Source: Desulfobacteraceae bacterium (lineage in GTDB: Bacteria; Desulfobacterota; Desulfobacteria; Desulfobacterales; SURF-15). From it: a DNA stretch of 13,018 nt. The notes beneath the pieces are model-generated. The model did no database searches and was not told where the DNA came from. It saw only the letters and a program-made list of their open reading frames with translations. The DNA is taken from assembly GCA_003599475.1 (NCBI GenBank), contig QZKK01000167.1:1-13018 (forward strand), given 5' to 3'. The position numbers and the translations under genes are program-made. Positions 1-7,321 of this stretch are shown in pieces (the stretch's first letter is position 1; every line of letters begins with the position of its first letter).

Positions 1-13
1 GCTCTTCCGATCT
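1..13. other. Residual Illumina adapter sequence
   Basis: The window opens with GCTCTTCCGATCT. Its reverse complement, AGATCGGAAGAGC, is the standard 13-nt common TruSeq adapter stem. An exact 13-mer match at the extreme contig edge is best read as untrimmed adapter, so genomic sequence probably starts at position 14. The bases are also readable in the minus-strand frame of the partial gene that follows, but those codons should not be trusted. Confidence 0.9.
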
Positions 14-253
14 GATTTTTTCCCCTTCGGTCAAAAGGCGCTCCTGGTCGGAAATCCACTCGGAAGGATCGATCCTTTCCGGCCCGATACGGTCGTTTAC
101 CTTCCATTTCGAGCTGGTGGAAAAATATTTGAGCGGAAACCAGCCCACGAAGGAAAAGCCAACCATGGGCCTCTTCACGTGATCGAGGTTCCAGAAGTCG
201 CGATATCTTTGGATTTTTGCCGGATCGTTTCCGAACGAAAATTTTTGGTCCAT
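14..253 (-). CDS. 5' part of a possible uroporphyrinogen-decarboxylase-like protein
   Basis: This is a partial minus-strand gene running off the left edge. It shows 80 codons from ATG at 253, with no stop. The start is supported by GAGGGG at 264-269, 10 nt upstream. The N-terminus begins MDQKFSFGNDPAKIQRYRDF and continues with a WNLDHVKRPMVGFS segment and an aromatic FVGWFPLKYF stretch. The pattern 'RYRDFWN...V.RP.VGFS' resembles the start of UroD/MtaA-related proteins in anaerobic Deltaproteobacteria, which include cobamide-dependent methyltransferase-like and uncharacterised members. That family call rests on recall of the motif, since no catalytic region is visible. The gene lies 114 bp downstream of the pseudokinase/protease gene on the same strand, separated from it by heptad repeat element A. 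It may be cotranscribed with that gene. Confidence 0.5.
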
Positions 254-274
254 AAGATTCTTACCCCTCTGCCC

Positions 275-382
275 ATTTTAGATTTCAGATTTTAGATTTC
301 AGATTGAGCATGAAGGAATCATTGAATATGGCACTCGATTGGTTCGCTTCAAATCTAAAATCTAAAATCATCGATCTAAAAT
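275..382. repeat. Heptad repeat element A, inverted repeat 3' of the pseudokinase/protease gene
   Basis: The left arm (275-305) is four exact 7-nt units, ATTTTAG, ATTTCAG, ATTTTAG, ATTTCAG, plus ATT. The right arm (351-382) is AAATCTA, AAATCTA, AAATCAT, CGATCTA, AAAT, also with 7-nt period. It is an imperfect reverse complement of the left arm; the perfect core is 288-299 with 351-362. The 45-nt spacer has no repeat structure. The right arm overlaps the end of the minus-strand gene: its last five codons and TGA stop (368-370) lie in or next to repeat units. It could form a long AU-rich hairpin in the transcript, but it lacks a GC-rich stem with a T-run. Confidence 0.85.
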
Positions 383-3300
383 TCTCCTGAGCCGGTTGAT
401 GCGCTCTTTGACGAAATCGAACTCCACCCAGGCATCGAGAAACGATTCCAACGCTTTTTTGTAATATTCGACGGCCTTTTCGTTCTCCCCCCTCCCCTCC
501 GCCCAGAAGCCGGCGGCCGAATACAGCGTGAGGACATCTTCCGGACGGCTGATTGAGTCGTCTCCGAGAGTTTCCAGCGCCCTTTTCCCGAGAAAACCTT
601 CCCCGAGCCCGCGATACCAGGAATCCCGAGTCAGACCGAGAAATATCGCCAACTGCTTTTCCCCTTCAGACTTTTTCCCCATCTTATTGAGGATGAGCGG
701 CTCGAAAAGCCCCACTTTCAAGCGCCGGGCGCTCTCGCGCCCCTTTCTTTTCAGGAACCCGCGTGCGTATTTGAGCGCCCCTTCCCAATTCTCCGTGCTC
801 GCACTGTAAAAAACCAGGCTGACATAGGCGTCTCCATTTTCGGGAGCGGCCTCGATGATTTTCTCCAGTGCTTCGATCTTTTCCTCCAGTGCACTGCCAT
901 CGCTTTGGAGCGGAGCATTCAATCGATCCAAAAGCTCCTTTCGCTCCCGGTTTCCGGCAGACATCCGCTCGAGATCGGCCGTAAAGGCTTCAATCGATTT
1001 TTGATAGCCGGCCCATCGCGCATCGGCTTTCAGGGCCGTCAATTGCTGCTGCTGCAGCCGGTCCAACCGGGCGCGGGAAAGATAATACGGCCAGGTTTGG
1101 GGTTCTCCCGCAAGGACAGCGTCTTTCAGCAATTTTTCGGCTTCCTCCCGGTTTCCATCCCTGTCCTGAACCAAACCCAGAACATAGAACAACCAGTTTT
1201 TTTCCGCTTCCGTCTCCCAGCCTTCCAAGGCGGACGCGGCATCTACAGTTCCTGCCAGCACATTGACGAGGTATCCGTAAAGCTCGGCCGGCGAGCGCCA
1301 GTCCAGGGCCTTCAGCTCCGTATAATGCCGGCTGCCGGAAAAGGTTCCGTTCAGCCAATCGATGAGAAACAGCATGAATTTCGCAGTGCTGTTTTCCGGT
1401 TCCATGGAGAGGGATTTTTCGAAAAACTCTCCGGCGCCGCTGCGGTCTTCGGCCAAAAAATGCATCATCCCGGCGGCCATGACCAACTGCGGATCGAAGC
1501 TTGCGGACAATGCCTCGTCTGCCGCTGCAGCGGCTTCCGCCCAGCGGGTTCGATTCGCCGGATCGAAGATCTTTTTGAGCTTATCTTCCACCGACAGGTC
1601 GATCACCGCATTCCATTTGACCTGGCCAGCCTTGATCTCCCTGATGAAAACCTCCGCCTTTGTAATCGGAAGGACCATCCCCAGGTTCCATAGCGGGGTG
1701 GCAAACGGCAGCATCCCCTGAGCCCGGTCCGTTGCGACCCCGGAGACGATTCCGATTACCCTGCCGCGGATGTCGATGACGGGGCCGCCGCTGTTTCCGC
1801 TGTAAATGGAGGCATCGATCTGGATGAGATTCGGGAAGGAGCGCCGGACATCCCCCCTGGCTACGCTGACATTGATAATCTCCTGCTGGGTCCGGCTGCC
1901 CAGCGGAAAGCCGAGTGCGATCACTGGAGAAAGCTTCGGAATCTTCAACGGATCCAACCGCTCGGAAAGAGGCAGCGGAATGAGTCTGTTCGGTACCTTT
2001 TCGATCTTTAGAACGGCGAAATCATCTCTAAGCGGCGAGGAAACCAGGTGACGGATTTGCGTCGGGGCTTTGGCCACTCCGGCAATCGTCAATCCGGGTG
2101 TTCCATCGGACCGGAAAGCCGTATCCAGGAAATAGGCATCGGATAAATCCGGGCTCTCGATCAGCCCTGCAGACCGGTTGAAGGCCTTTTCCCCTTCAAA
2201 CCAAAGAAAGATCCGATATCCGAATTGAGGGAAACGGTTCTCAGCCTTGAGCTGCAGGACCGCCATTTGCATTGCGGCATCCTCCAACCAGGGGCATGCC
2301 ACGTGCCGGTTTGTGAGCAGGTATCCGTCCTTGTCGATTAAAAACGCCGTCCCCTCCGATCGGTTGCGGAAAACATATGTCTTATCCTCCTTCAGCCAGT
2401 AATCCACCAGAACAAATGCGACGGAACCTGCGTACCGGTTGGCAAAGTCTTCCAAAACGATCGAATCGCCTCTTTTTTGAAACTTGATACTGAAAACGGA
2501 CAGCGTAATCGCGGAAAAGATGAACAGCACGACCACTGCGATGATCACCGCCTGTCTTTTCCGGATCCTCTGGACAGCGCCGTGGAAGGCAAAGTCCAAC
2601 CGCTCCCCCGTTTTTCTTGCGTCCTCGATCTCCTGGTCTGTAACGCTTCCAAATACCTCCGCCACCTCTTTCATGGAAGAAGGACGAAGCCCGGGATCGT
2701 CTGAAAGCATGGTCTTGACCAGGATTTTCAGGTTTTCGGGCAGGGGAAGATCCTCTGCTTTCTGTTGGTGATCCGCGATCTCCAGATCGGAAGCGAGCAG
2801 TTCCACAAAGATCTTTCCCAGAGACCAAATATCGCTTCTTTGATCCAGGGGATTCCGTTGGAGGATATCCGGATGGCAGTCCAGCAGGTGTTTCAACATC
2901 GGGCCGGGCCGATCGAGCTTGGGGTCGAAGAAGCGCGAGAACTTGTAGTCGATTTTGACGTCGAGGTTCCCGTCCGACTCCTCCACCACCATGATGTCGT
3001 CCAAAATCAGGTGAGGGATGATGTGCCCGGATTCATGCAGCACTTGAAGTCTTGCGGCTATTTTGGAAAAAAGCTTGAAGGTGGTCCGATTGTCCCTCAG
3101 GCGCCCGGAGCGAATGAGCTCTCCCCAGTTGAGTGCATCCACCCATTCGCTGATTCGATACCAGAGTCCGTCTTCCGATCTCCGGATGGCATGATGTCGA
3201 ACGAAACCTTCGGAAGGCAGATTCTTGAGCTCTTCCAATTCCCTCCGGAGGCGCCCGGCAATCCTTTCATCCACTCCGGACCGGGGGGTGAACAGGCGGA

Positions 3301-3487
3301 TCATGACCCTTTCACCGGTCCGCTCCCGGACGGCCTGGCAGAGGAAGCTGGCATACCCCTCGTGCAGAACGGTTACGATCCGGTAGTCGTCGATGTACCG
3401 GCGCCCCTCGACAACCGCACTGCCGCATGAAGGGCACATGCCGATTGCTTCAGCCAGAGGCTGGCCGCACTCCTGGCATAGTTTCAT
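368..3487 (-). CDS. Zinc-ribbon/pseudokinase/transmembrane/trypsin-like protease/TPR fusion
   Basis: This 1039-residue protein probably senses in the cytoplasm and cleaves or binds in the periplasm. Domains in order: zinc ribbon (C4, C7, C18, C21); protein-kinase fold (about 31-280); one membrane helix (about 313-334); trypsin/HtrA-like protease (about 350-620); helical TPR-like repeats (about 640-1039). The kinase appears inactive: no glycine-rich loop, the VAIK lysine is R64, the HRD segment reads IPHLILDDI (157-165, with H159 for the catalytic Asp), and DFG reads DYK (180-182). The subdomain IX segment DQRSDIWSLG is well conserved. The protease has an intact triad: H395 in LTNRHVA, D489 in DDFAVLKI and S566 in GNSGGP. 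No PDZ domain is visible. A modest AGGTG site (3493-3497) lies 5 nt before ATG. The SDR stop is 33 nt upstream, so cotranscription is likely. Orientation across the membrane is inferred. Confidence 0.93.
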   Translation of the reverse strand: MKLCQECGQPLAEAIGMCPSCGSAVVEGRRYIDDYRIVTVLHEGYASFLCQAVRERTGERVMIRLFTPRSGVDERIAGRLRRELEELKNLPSEGFVRHHAIRRSEDGLWYRISEWVDALNWGELIRSGRLRDNRTTFKLFSKIAARLQVLHESGHIIPHLILDDIMVVEESDGNLDVKIDYKFSRFFDPKLDRPGPMLKHLLDCHPDILQRNPLDQRSDIWSLGKIFVELLASDLEIADHQQKAEDLPLPENLKILVKTMLSDDPGLRPSSMKEVAEVFGSVTDQEIEDARKTGERLDFAFHGAVQRIRKRQAVIIAVVVLFIFSAITLSVFSIKFQKRGDSIVLEDFANRYAGSVAFVLVDYWLKEDKTYVFRNRSEGTAFLIDKDGYLLTNRHVACPWLEDAAMQMAVLQLKAENRFPQFGYRIFLWFEGEKAFNRSAGLIESPDLSDAYFLDTAFRSDGTPGLTIAGVAKAPTQIRHLVSSPLRDDFAVLKIEKVPNRLIPLPLSERLDPLKIPKLSPVIALGFPLGSRTQQEIINVSVARGDVRRSFPNLIQIDASIYSGNSGGPVIDIRGRVIGIVSGVATDRAQGMLPFATPLWNLGMVLPITKAEVFIREIKAGQVKWNAVIDLSVEDKLKKIFDPANRTRWAEAAAAADEALSASFDPQLVMAAGMMHFLAEDRSGAGEFFEKSLSMEPENSTAKFMLFLIDWLNGTFSGSRHYTELKALDWRSPAELYGYLVNVLAGTVDAASALEGWETEAEKNWLFYVLGLVQDRDGNREEAEKLLKDAVLAGEPQTWPYYLSRARLDRLQQQQLTALKADARWAGYQKSIEAFTADLERMSAGNRERKELLDRLNAPLQSDGSALEEKIEALEKIIEAAPENGDAYVSLVFYSASTENWEGALKYARGFLKRKGRESARRLKVGLFEPLILNKMGKKSEGEKQLAIFLGLTRDSWYRGLGEGFLGKRALETLGDDSISRPEDVLTLYSAAGFWAEGRGENEKAVEYYKKALESFLDAWVEFDFVKERINRLRRILDR

Positions 3488-3520
3488 GGCAGCACCTATT
3501 CGGAAAGGTTGAATCGACGA

Positions 3521-4270
3521 TCAATCCATCAGCAGCCCGCCATTGATGTTCAGCGTCTCTCCGGTGATATGCTTGGCCGCGTCTGAAAGCAGAAATACGC
3601 CCGCATCGGCGATATCATCGGTATCGGCAATTCGTCCGAGCGGGCACTGGTTGACAAGGATTTCTCGGGCCTCCGGAGAAAAATCCCGGATCATGACCGT
3701 ATCGACCGGCCCGGGTGCGACGGCATTGACGTTTACTCCGAAAGGCCCCAGAAGCTTTGCAAAAACCTTGGTCAGGCAGATCACCCCTGCCTTGGATGCG
3801 GAATAATGAGCCCCGGCGGCAACCCCGCCCACCTTTCCGGCGATGGAGGCAAGGTTTAGAATTTTCCCCCGGCGCTGCCGCTTCATGATCGGTGCGATCG
3901 TCTGGCAGCAGAAAAAAACCCCGGTCAGATTGACAGACAGGACCCGGTTCCATTCTTCGAGCGTGATCTCTTCCACCGGGGTGATCGGGCATATCCCCGC
4001 GTTGTTTACCAGGATATCGATCCTTCCGAACCTGTCCAGAGCGGCCTGCATCAGCGTCCCGATATCCTCCGGCTTCCGCACGTCGCAGGCAAGATGCAAA
4101 GTCTTTCCCCCATGCGCGGATGCAATGGCATCGGCTGTATCCTTCGCCCCCGCCCCATCGAGATCGCTGATGACGATTGCAGCGCCCTGTACAGCCAACT
4201 TTTCGGCCATCCGCTTTCCGATCCCCCGTGCACTTCCGGTAATGACGGCCACGCGACCTTCAAGCTTCAT
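3521..4270 (-). CDS. Short-chain dehydrogenase/reductase (FabG-like)
   Basis: This 249-residue classical SDR catalyses NAD(P)-dependent oxidation or reduction of a hydroxyl/keto substrate. Visible motifs: cofactor loop TGSARGIG (11-18), NNAG (89-92), N114, and the catalytic S142, Y156 and K160 in YSASK. D36 at the end of the second strand (VISDLDG) favours NAD(H) over NADP(H). The C-terminus (GETLNINGGLLMD) is typical of the FabG-type family, whose members range from 3-oxoacyl-ACP reductases to sugar and sugar-acid dehydrogenases; the substrate cannot be read from sequence. The start at 4270 is set by AGGAGG (4275-4280). An upstream in-frame ATG at 4318 would add 16 residues encoded by repeat element B and is rejected. 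The gene follows the IlvD-family gene by 159 bp, suggesting a shared pathway. Confidence 0.93.
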   Translation of the reverse strand: MKLEGRVAVITGSARGIGKRMAEKLAVQGAAIVISDLDGAGAKDTADAIASAHGGKTLHLACDVRKPEDIGTLMQAALDRFGRIDILVNNAGICPITPVEEITLEEWNRVLSVNLTGVFFCCQTIAPIMKRQRRGKILNLASIAGKVGGVAAGAHYSASKAGVICLTKVFAKLLGPFGVNVNAVAPGPVDTVMIRDFSPEAREILVNQCPLGRIADTDDIADAGVFLLSDAAKHITGETLNINGGLLMD

Positions 4271-4274
4271 AAAA

Positions 4275-4280
4275 CCTCCT
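4275..4280 (-). promoter_or_regulatory. Shine-Dalgarno site that fixes the SDR start
   Basis: AGGAGG on the minus strand lies 4 nt before ATG at 4270. It makes 4270 the start rather than the in-frame ATG at 4318, which sits inside heptad element B. Confidence 0.85.
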
Positions 4281-4287
4281 GAGTAAA

Positions 4288-4418
4288 TTCCAAGCATCAA
4301 GCACCAAATTCCAAACAATAATCAAATTAAAAATCCAAAAGAAAACAAAATAGACAGTTCGTTTGAATATTGGCAGTTGAATATTGAATATTGTTTGTAA
4401 GTTGATATTTGTGTACTT
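4288..4418. repeat. Heptad repeat element B, between IlvD-family and SDR genes
   Basis: This AT-rich element has two 7-nt-periodic arms. Left arm from 4288: TTCCAAG, CATCAAG, CACCAAA, TTCCAAA, CAATAAT, CAAATTA. Right arm from 4363: TTGAATA, TTGGCAG, TTGAATA, TTGAATA, TTGTTTG, TAAGTTG, ATATTTG, TGTACTT. The arms are imperfect reverse complements; the best core is CAAACAATA (4312-4320) against TATTGTTTG (4389-4397). The element begins about 11 nt after the IlvD-family stop and ends just before the SDR ribosome-binding site, so it fills almost the whole intergenic gap. Confidence 0.8.
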
Positions 4419-4429
4419 GTGATCTGCTT

Positions 4430-6100
4430 TTAATACCGGTTCCGGATGATTGCCCCTTTGTCGGCGGATTCGGCCAGCCGTGCGTAGAGGGCGAGGTACC
4501 CTTTCTTGAACTTCGGCTCCGGCCGTTTCCAGGCGGCCATGCGGTTTCGAATCTCGGCGTCCGATACCTCCAGGTGCAGTCTGCGGTTGGGGATGTCGAT
4601 CCGGATGATGTCGCCGTCCCTTACAGCCGCAAGAGGACCGCCTTCGGCCGCTTCCGGAGAGATGTGTCCGACAAAACACCCGTTGTTTGTTCCGGAGAAC
4701 CGTCCATCCGTAATCAAAGCGGTTTTGAGGGCAAGCCCCCTGCCGTAAAGCATTTTCATGGCTTTGAACATCTCCCGCATTCCCGGTCCGCCCTTGGGCC
4801 CTTCATATCGAATGACCACCACTTCCCCTTCCTGAACCCGGCCGTCCATAATCGCTTCGTTTGCCGCCTCCTCCGAGTCGAAGCACCGGGCGGATCCGGT
4901 AAAATCGTGCATCTCGGGTTTAATGGCAGCCGGTTTGGTCACGGCGGAATCCGGCGCTAAATTTCCCCGCAGAACGGCAAGCCCTCCCTGCCGGCTCCAG
5001 GGGTCCGACATGGTTTTGATGATCCCGCTGTCGATGATTTCAGACGATTCGACGTTTTCGGCGACGGTCTTTCCCGAGACCGTCAGGGCGTCTCCATGGA
5101 GCAGGGGAAGAATCTCTTTCATCACCGCAGGAATCCCTCCTGCAAAGTGGAAGTCGCAGACATTCGGTGCGGCTGCCGGGTTCATCCGGGCGATATGGGG
5201 GGTCGTCCGGCAAAGCTCTTCGAAAAGATCCATTGAAATGTCGCATTCCGCTTCATAGGCAATCGCCGGAAGATGGAGCGCGACATTTGTCGACCCACCA
5301 ACCGCCGTACTGACGCGAATGGCGTTTTCAATCGATTTCCGGTTGATGATGCGACGCGCCGTAATACCGTTTTTTGTCATCTCCACGATTCTTCTTCCGG
5401 ATTCCTGCGCCGCCCGCAGACGATCTGCATGCGTGGCCGGTATGGCGGCCGATCCCGGTAGACTCAACCCGAGCGCTTCCGCCACACAGCACATGCTGTT
5501 GGCGGTGCCCAAAAATGAGCAGGACCCGCAGGTGGGGGTCGCACAATTTTCCAGTTTCCGGAAGGTCCCGGGATCGATTTTCCCCGACTTCAGCATGCCC
5601 AGCGCTTCTGCAAGAGACGTCGCGTCGGCGGCGCGATTGTCGAATTCGCAACCGCCCTCCATTGGACCGCCCACGACGAGGATGGCCGGGAGATCCAGCC
5701 GGGCTGCCGCCATCAGCATCCCCGGGACGATCTTGTCGCAGGAGCCCAGCAGCACGACCGCATCCAGCCGGTGGGCCTGGATCATCATCTCGATATCGTT
5801 TGCGATAAGGTCCCGCGTCGGCAGGATATAGTGCATGCCCTGGTGGCCTTGGGCGATTCCGTCGCAGGCGGCGATGACGCCGAACTCCACGGGGGTACCG
5901 CCGTTCTGGAAGATCCCCTGTTTGACGTATTCCGATATATGTTGAAGGTTGTAGTGCCCCGGGACGACGCGATTCCAGGAATTGGCGATTCCGATCAAGG
6001 GTCTTTCCAGATCGAAATCGCTGTACCCCATTGCCTTGTAAAGGGAACGGGTCATGGACCACTCCGGGGGTTTCAAGATGTCCTGACTTCGGTATTTCAT
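4430..6100 (-). CDS. ilvD: Dihydroxy-acid dehydratase family (IlvD/Edd)
   Basis: This 556-residue Fe-S dehydratase most likely converts 2,3-dihydroxy-3-methyl(butanoate/pentanoate) to the 2-keto acid in valine, leucine and isoleucine synthesis. It matches the E. coli-type IlvD pattern: NSWNRVVPGH (40-49), GSCDKIVPGML (C121), CATPTCGSCSFLGTANSM (C186, C191, C194), ATHADR, and near the C-terminus ITDGRFSGTN with GHISPEA. Divergences such as SFLGTAN for SGMFTAN, and GTNNGCFVGH near the C-terminus, leave open a sugar-acid dehydratase role within the same superfamily. The start at 6100 is chosen because AAGGAGG (6108-6114) lies 7 nt upstream; an in-frame ATG 13 codons earlier has no comparable site. 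No other branched-chain amino acid genes are in the window. An SDR follows on the same strand. Confidence 0.9.
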   Translation of the reverse strand: MKYRSQDILKPPEWSMTRSLYKAMGYSDFDLERPLIGIANSWNRVVPGHYNLQHISEYVKQGIFQNGGTPVEFGVIAACDGIAQGHQGMHYILPTRDLIANDIEMMIQAHRLDAVVLLGSCDKIVPGMLMAAARLDLPAILVVGGPMEGGCEFDNRAADATSLAEALGMLKSGKIDPGTFRKLENCATPTCGSCSFLGTANSMCCVAEALGLSLPGSAAIPATHADRLRAAQESGRRIVEMTKNGITARRIINRKSIENAIRVSTAVGGSTNVALHLPAIAYEAECDISMDLFEELCRTTPHIARMNPAAAPNVCDFHFAGGIPAVMKEILPLLHGDALTVSGKTVAENVESSEIIDSGIIKTMSDPWSRQGGLAVLRGNLAPDSAVTKPAAIKPEMHDFTGSARCFDSEEAANEAIMDGRVQEGEVVVIRYEGPKGGPGMREMFKAMKMLYGRGLALKTALITDGRFSGTNNGCFVGHISPEAAEGGPLAAVRDGDIIRIDIPNRRLHLEVSDAEIRNRMAAWKRPEPKFKKGYLALYARLAESADKGAIIRNRY

Positions 6101-6107
6101 GACGACT

Positions 6108-6114
6108 CCTCCTT
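6108..6114 (-). promoter_or_regulatory. Shine-Dalgarno site that fixes the IlvD-family start
   Basis: AAGGAGG on the minus strand lies 7 nt before ATG at 6100. It excludes the in-frame upstream ATG at 6139 as the likely start. Confidence 0.85.
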
Positions 6115-6153
6115 GACTTTCTCTGAAATATCCCCACAATACTATGAAAAAGG

Positions 6154-6182
6154 TACATACCTACGGCATTTTGAGCTGTCAA
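6154..6182 (-). promoter_or_regulatory. Possible sigma-70-type promoter for the IlvD-family gene
   Basis: On the minus strand a perfect TTGACA (6177-6182) is followed after 17 nt by TATGTA (6154-6159). The -35 box is good, but the -10 box is weak and lacks the conserved final T. The position, about 55 nt before the start codon, fits the gene. The 16-bp palindrome at 6199-6214 lies immediately upstream of the -35 box. Confidence 0.35.
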
Positions 6183-6198
6183 CAACTGTTATCTTGAG

Positions 6199-6214
6199 CG
6201 GTGAAATTTCACCG
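6199..6214. promoter_or_regulatory. Perfect 16-bp palindrome, candidate operator
   Basis: CGGTGAAATTTCACCG is identical to its reverse complement. It lies in the 221-bp divergent region between the IlvD-family gene and the cytidylate-kinase-like gene, 99 nt from the first start and 108 nt from the second. It has the form of a dimeric regulator's binding site. The regulator is not encoded in the window. Confidence 0.5.
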
Positions 6215-6321
6215 TGAAGGGAAATTTGCAGCGACCGGAGACATGTCTTTACCTAAGCGATTCCACAGATAAACATGAATAAACGTTCGATAAACATTGC
6301 CGAAAAAGAAAGGAAGAACAG

Positions 6322-7137
6322 ATGCCACTCATTACCATTTCGCGAAGCATCGGGTCGGGCGGCGGGGTGATCGCAGCCAAAGTTGCAGAGGCATTGAAAG
6401 TGGAGCTCTATGATGATTTGAAGCTTCAGCACACTGCAATCGATATGGGCATTCCCCTGGAGGATCTGAAAAGCCTGGATGAAAAAGCCCCGTGGTTTTT
6501 CGATCGTCTGTTGAGCAGGAAACCGGAGTCGTACCTGAGCATCATGGAATCGGTCGTCTACAAAGTGGCACAGGAAGGACAAGGGGTCATCCTAGGGCAC
6601 GGAAGCCAGTGGCTGCTCAGAGTTTTCGATTGTGCATTCCATGTTTACATCCATTCAACCGGCTCCTCCCGCATCCGATACATCATGGAGACAAAAGGGA
6701 TGAGCCGTGAAGCGGCTGAAAAGCTGGTCGCGAAAACAGATAACGAACAGAGCGGCTTCTTCCGCTATGCCTTCCACATGGACTGGAACGATCCCTCGCT
6801 CTACGATCTGATCATCAACACCGAAAAACTCGGCATCGAAGCCGCCGCCAAGCTGATTGTCGATACCGCCGGTTCCGAGGCTCTCAGTGAATGCAGTCTG
6901 ACCGCTGTGGGGGGCATGGAACGGTTGTCTCTGAAAAAAAGAGTGGAAGCGGCAATACTGGAGACCGACATCAATCCTTACCTATTCAGCATCGAGGTTC
7001 CCGAAAAGGGAGTCGTGCACTTGAACGGCACCACTTATTCGGAGGAAGAAAAGAATAAGCTCATCCGCGTCGTCAGACAGGTATCGGGCGTATCCAATGT
7101 CAAGGTGGAAATCGGGATCATGCCGGCGGGCGTCTGA
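6322..7137 (+). CDS. Cytidylate-kinase-like protein with C-terminal BON domain
   Basis: This 271-residue protein has two parts. Residues 1 to about 185 resemble the cytidylate-kinase-like family: MPLITISRSIGSGGG at the N-terminus with a P-loop-like glycine run, then VILGHGSQWLL, where relatives usually read GRGSQ, and YDLIINTEKL near the end. Residues about 202-268 look like a BON domain: LSLKKRVEAAI, then VVHLNGTTYSEEEK and RVVRQVSGVSNVKVEI. BON domains bind membranes or ligands in OsmY-like proteins. No signal peptide is seen, so a cytoplasmic location is likely. True nucleotide kinase activity is doubtful because the loop lacks a canonical GKST lysine. AGGAAG (6311-6316) lies 5 nt before ATG. 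The gene is monocistronic or first in a unit; heptad element C follows the stop. Confidence 0.85.
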   Translation: MPLITISRSIGSGGGVIAAKVAEALKVELYDDLKLQHTAIDMGIPLEDLKSLDEKAPWFFDRLLSRKPESYLSIMESVVYKVAQEGQGVILGHGSQWLLRVFDCAFHVYIHSTGSSRIRYIMETKGMSREAAEKLVAKTDNEQSGFFRYAFHMDWNDPSLYDLIINTEKLGIEAAAKLIVDTAGSEALSECSLTAVGGMERLSLKKRVEAAILETDINPYLFSIEVPEKGVVHLNGTTYSEEEKNKLIRVVRQVSGVSNVKVEIGIMPAGV

Positions 7138-7150
7138 TCCAAAAGAATCC

Positions 7151-7192
7151 GTTCCAGGTTCGACGTTCCAGGTTTAACGTTCAAGGTCATCG
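7151..7192. repeat. Heptad repeat element C, 3' of the cytidylate-kinase-like gene
   Basis: There are six consecutive 7-nt units: GTTCCAG, GTTCGAC, GTTCCAG, GTTTAAC, GTTCAAG, GTCATCG. The array starts 13 nt after the stop codon at 7137. Unlike elements A, B and D, no convincing reverse-complement arm is seen nearby, only a weak match around 7224-7233. It shares the RTTYNRN-type unit with the other elements. Confidence 0.8.
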
Positions 7193-7321
7193 CTTAAAGT
7201 CAAGTGCTCTCGCTCTTCCGGATAACCCTGAACGGCCGGGGAGGCGGTGAACCATTCGCTCGGATGAGCTCCGAGTACCTTTCCTCTTGACAGAAACCCG
7301 TTGATTCGCTACGAAATCATC

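Noticed and set aside
275..305. Canonical intrinsic terminator for the fusion gene
   Set aside because: The stem is AU-rich with a 45-nt loop and no T-run, so it does not fit the standard model.
275..382. Insertion-sequence ends or a MITE
   Set aside because: There is no transposase and no target-site duplication was seen, and the 7-nt internal periodicity is not typical of terminal inverted repeats.
905..1693. Long plus-strand open frame of about 262 codons
   Set aside because: It is antisense to the TPR/protease part of the fusion gene, shows no family motif, and reflects codon bias on the opposite strand.
4271..4318. N-terminal extension of the SDR by 16 residues
   Set aside because: The extra codons are heptad repeat sequence, while AGGAGG sits just before the ATG at 4270.
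5328..6185. Minus-strand open frame of about 285 codons overlapping the IlvD-family gene
   Set aside because: It is a shifted frame of the same strand, rich in Arg and Gly, with no motif; the IlvD frame explains the conservation.
7151..7192. CRISPR array
   Set aside because: Units are 7 nt and contiguous, with no unique spacers of 30-40 nt and no cas genes.
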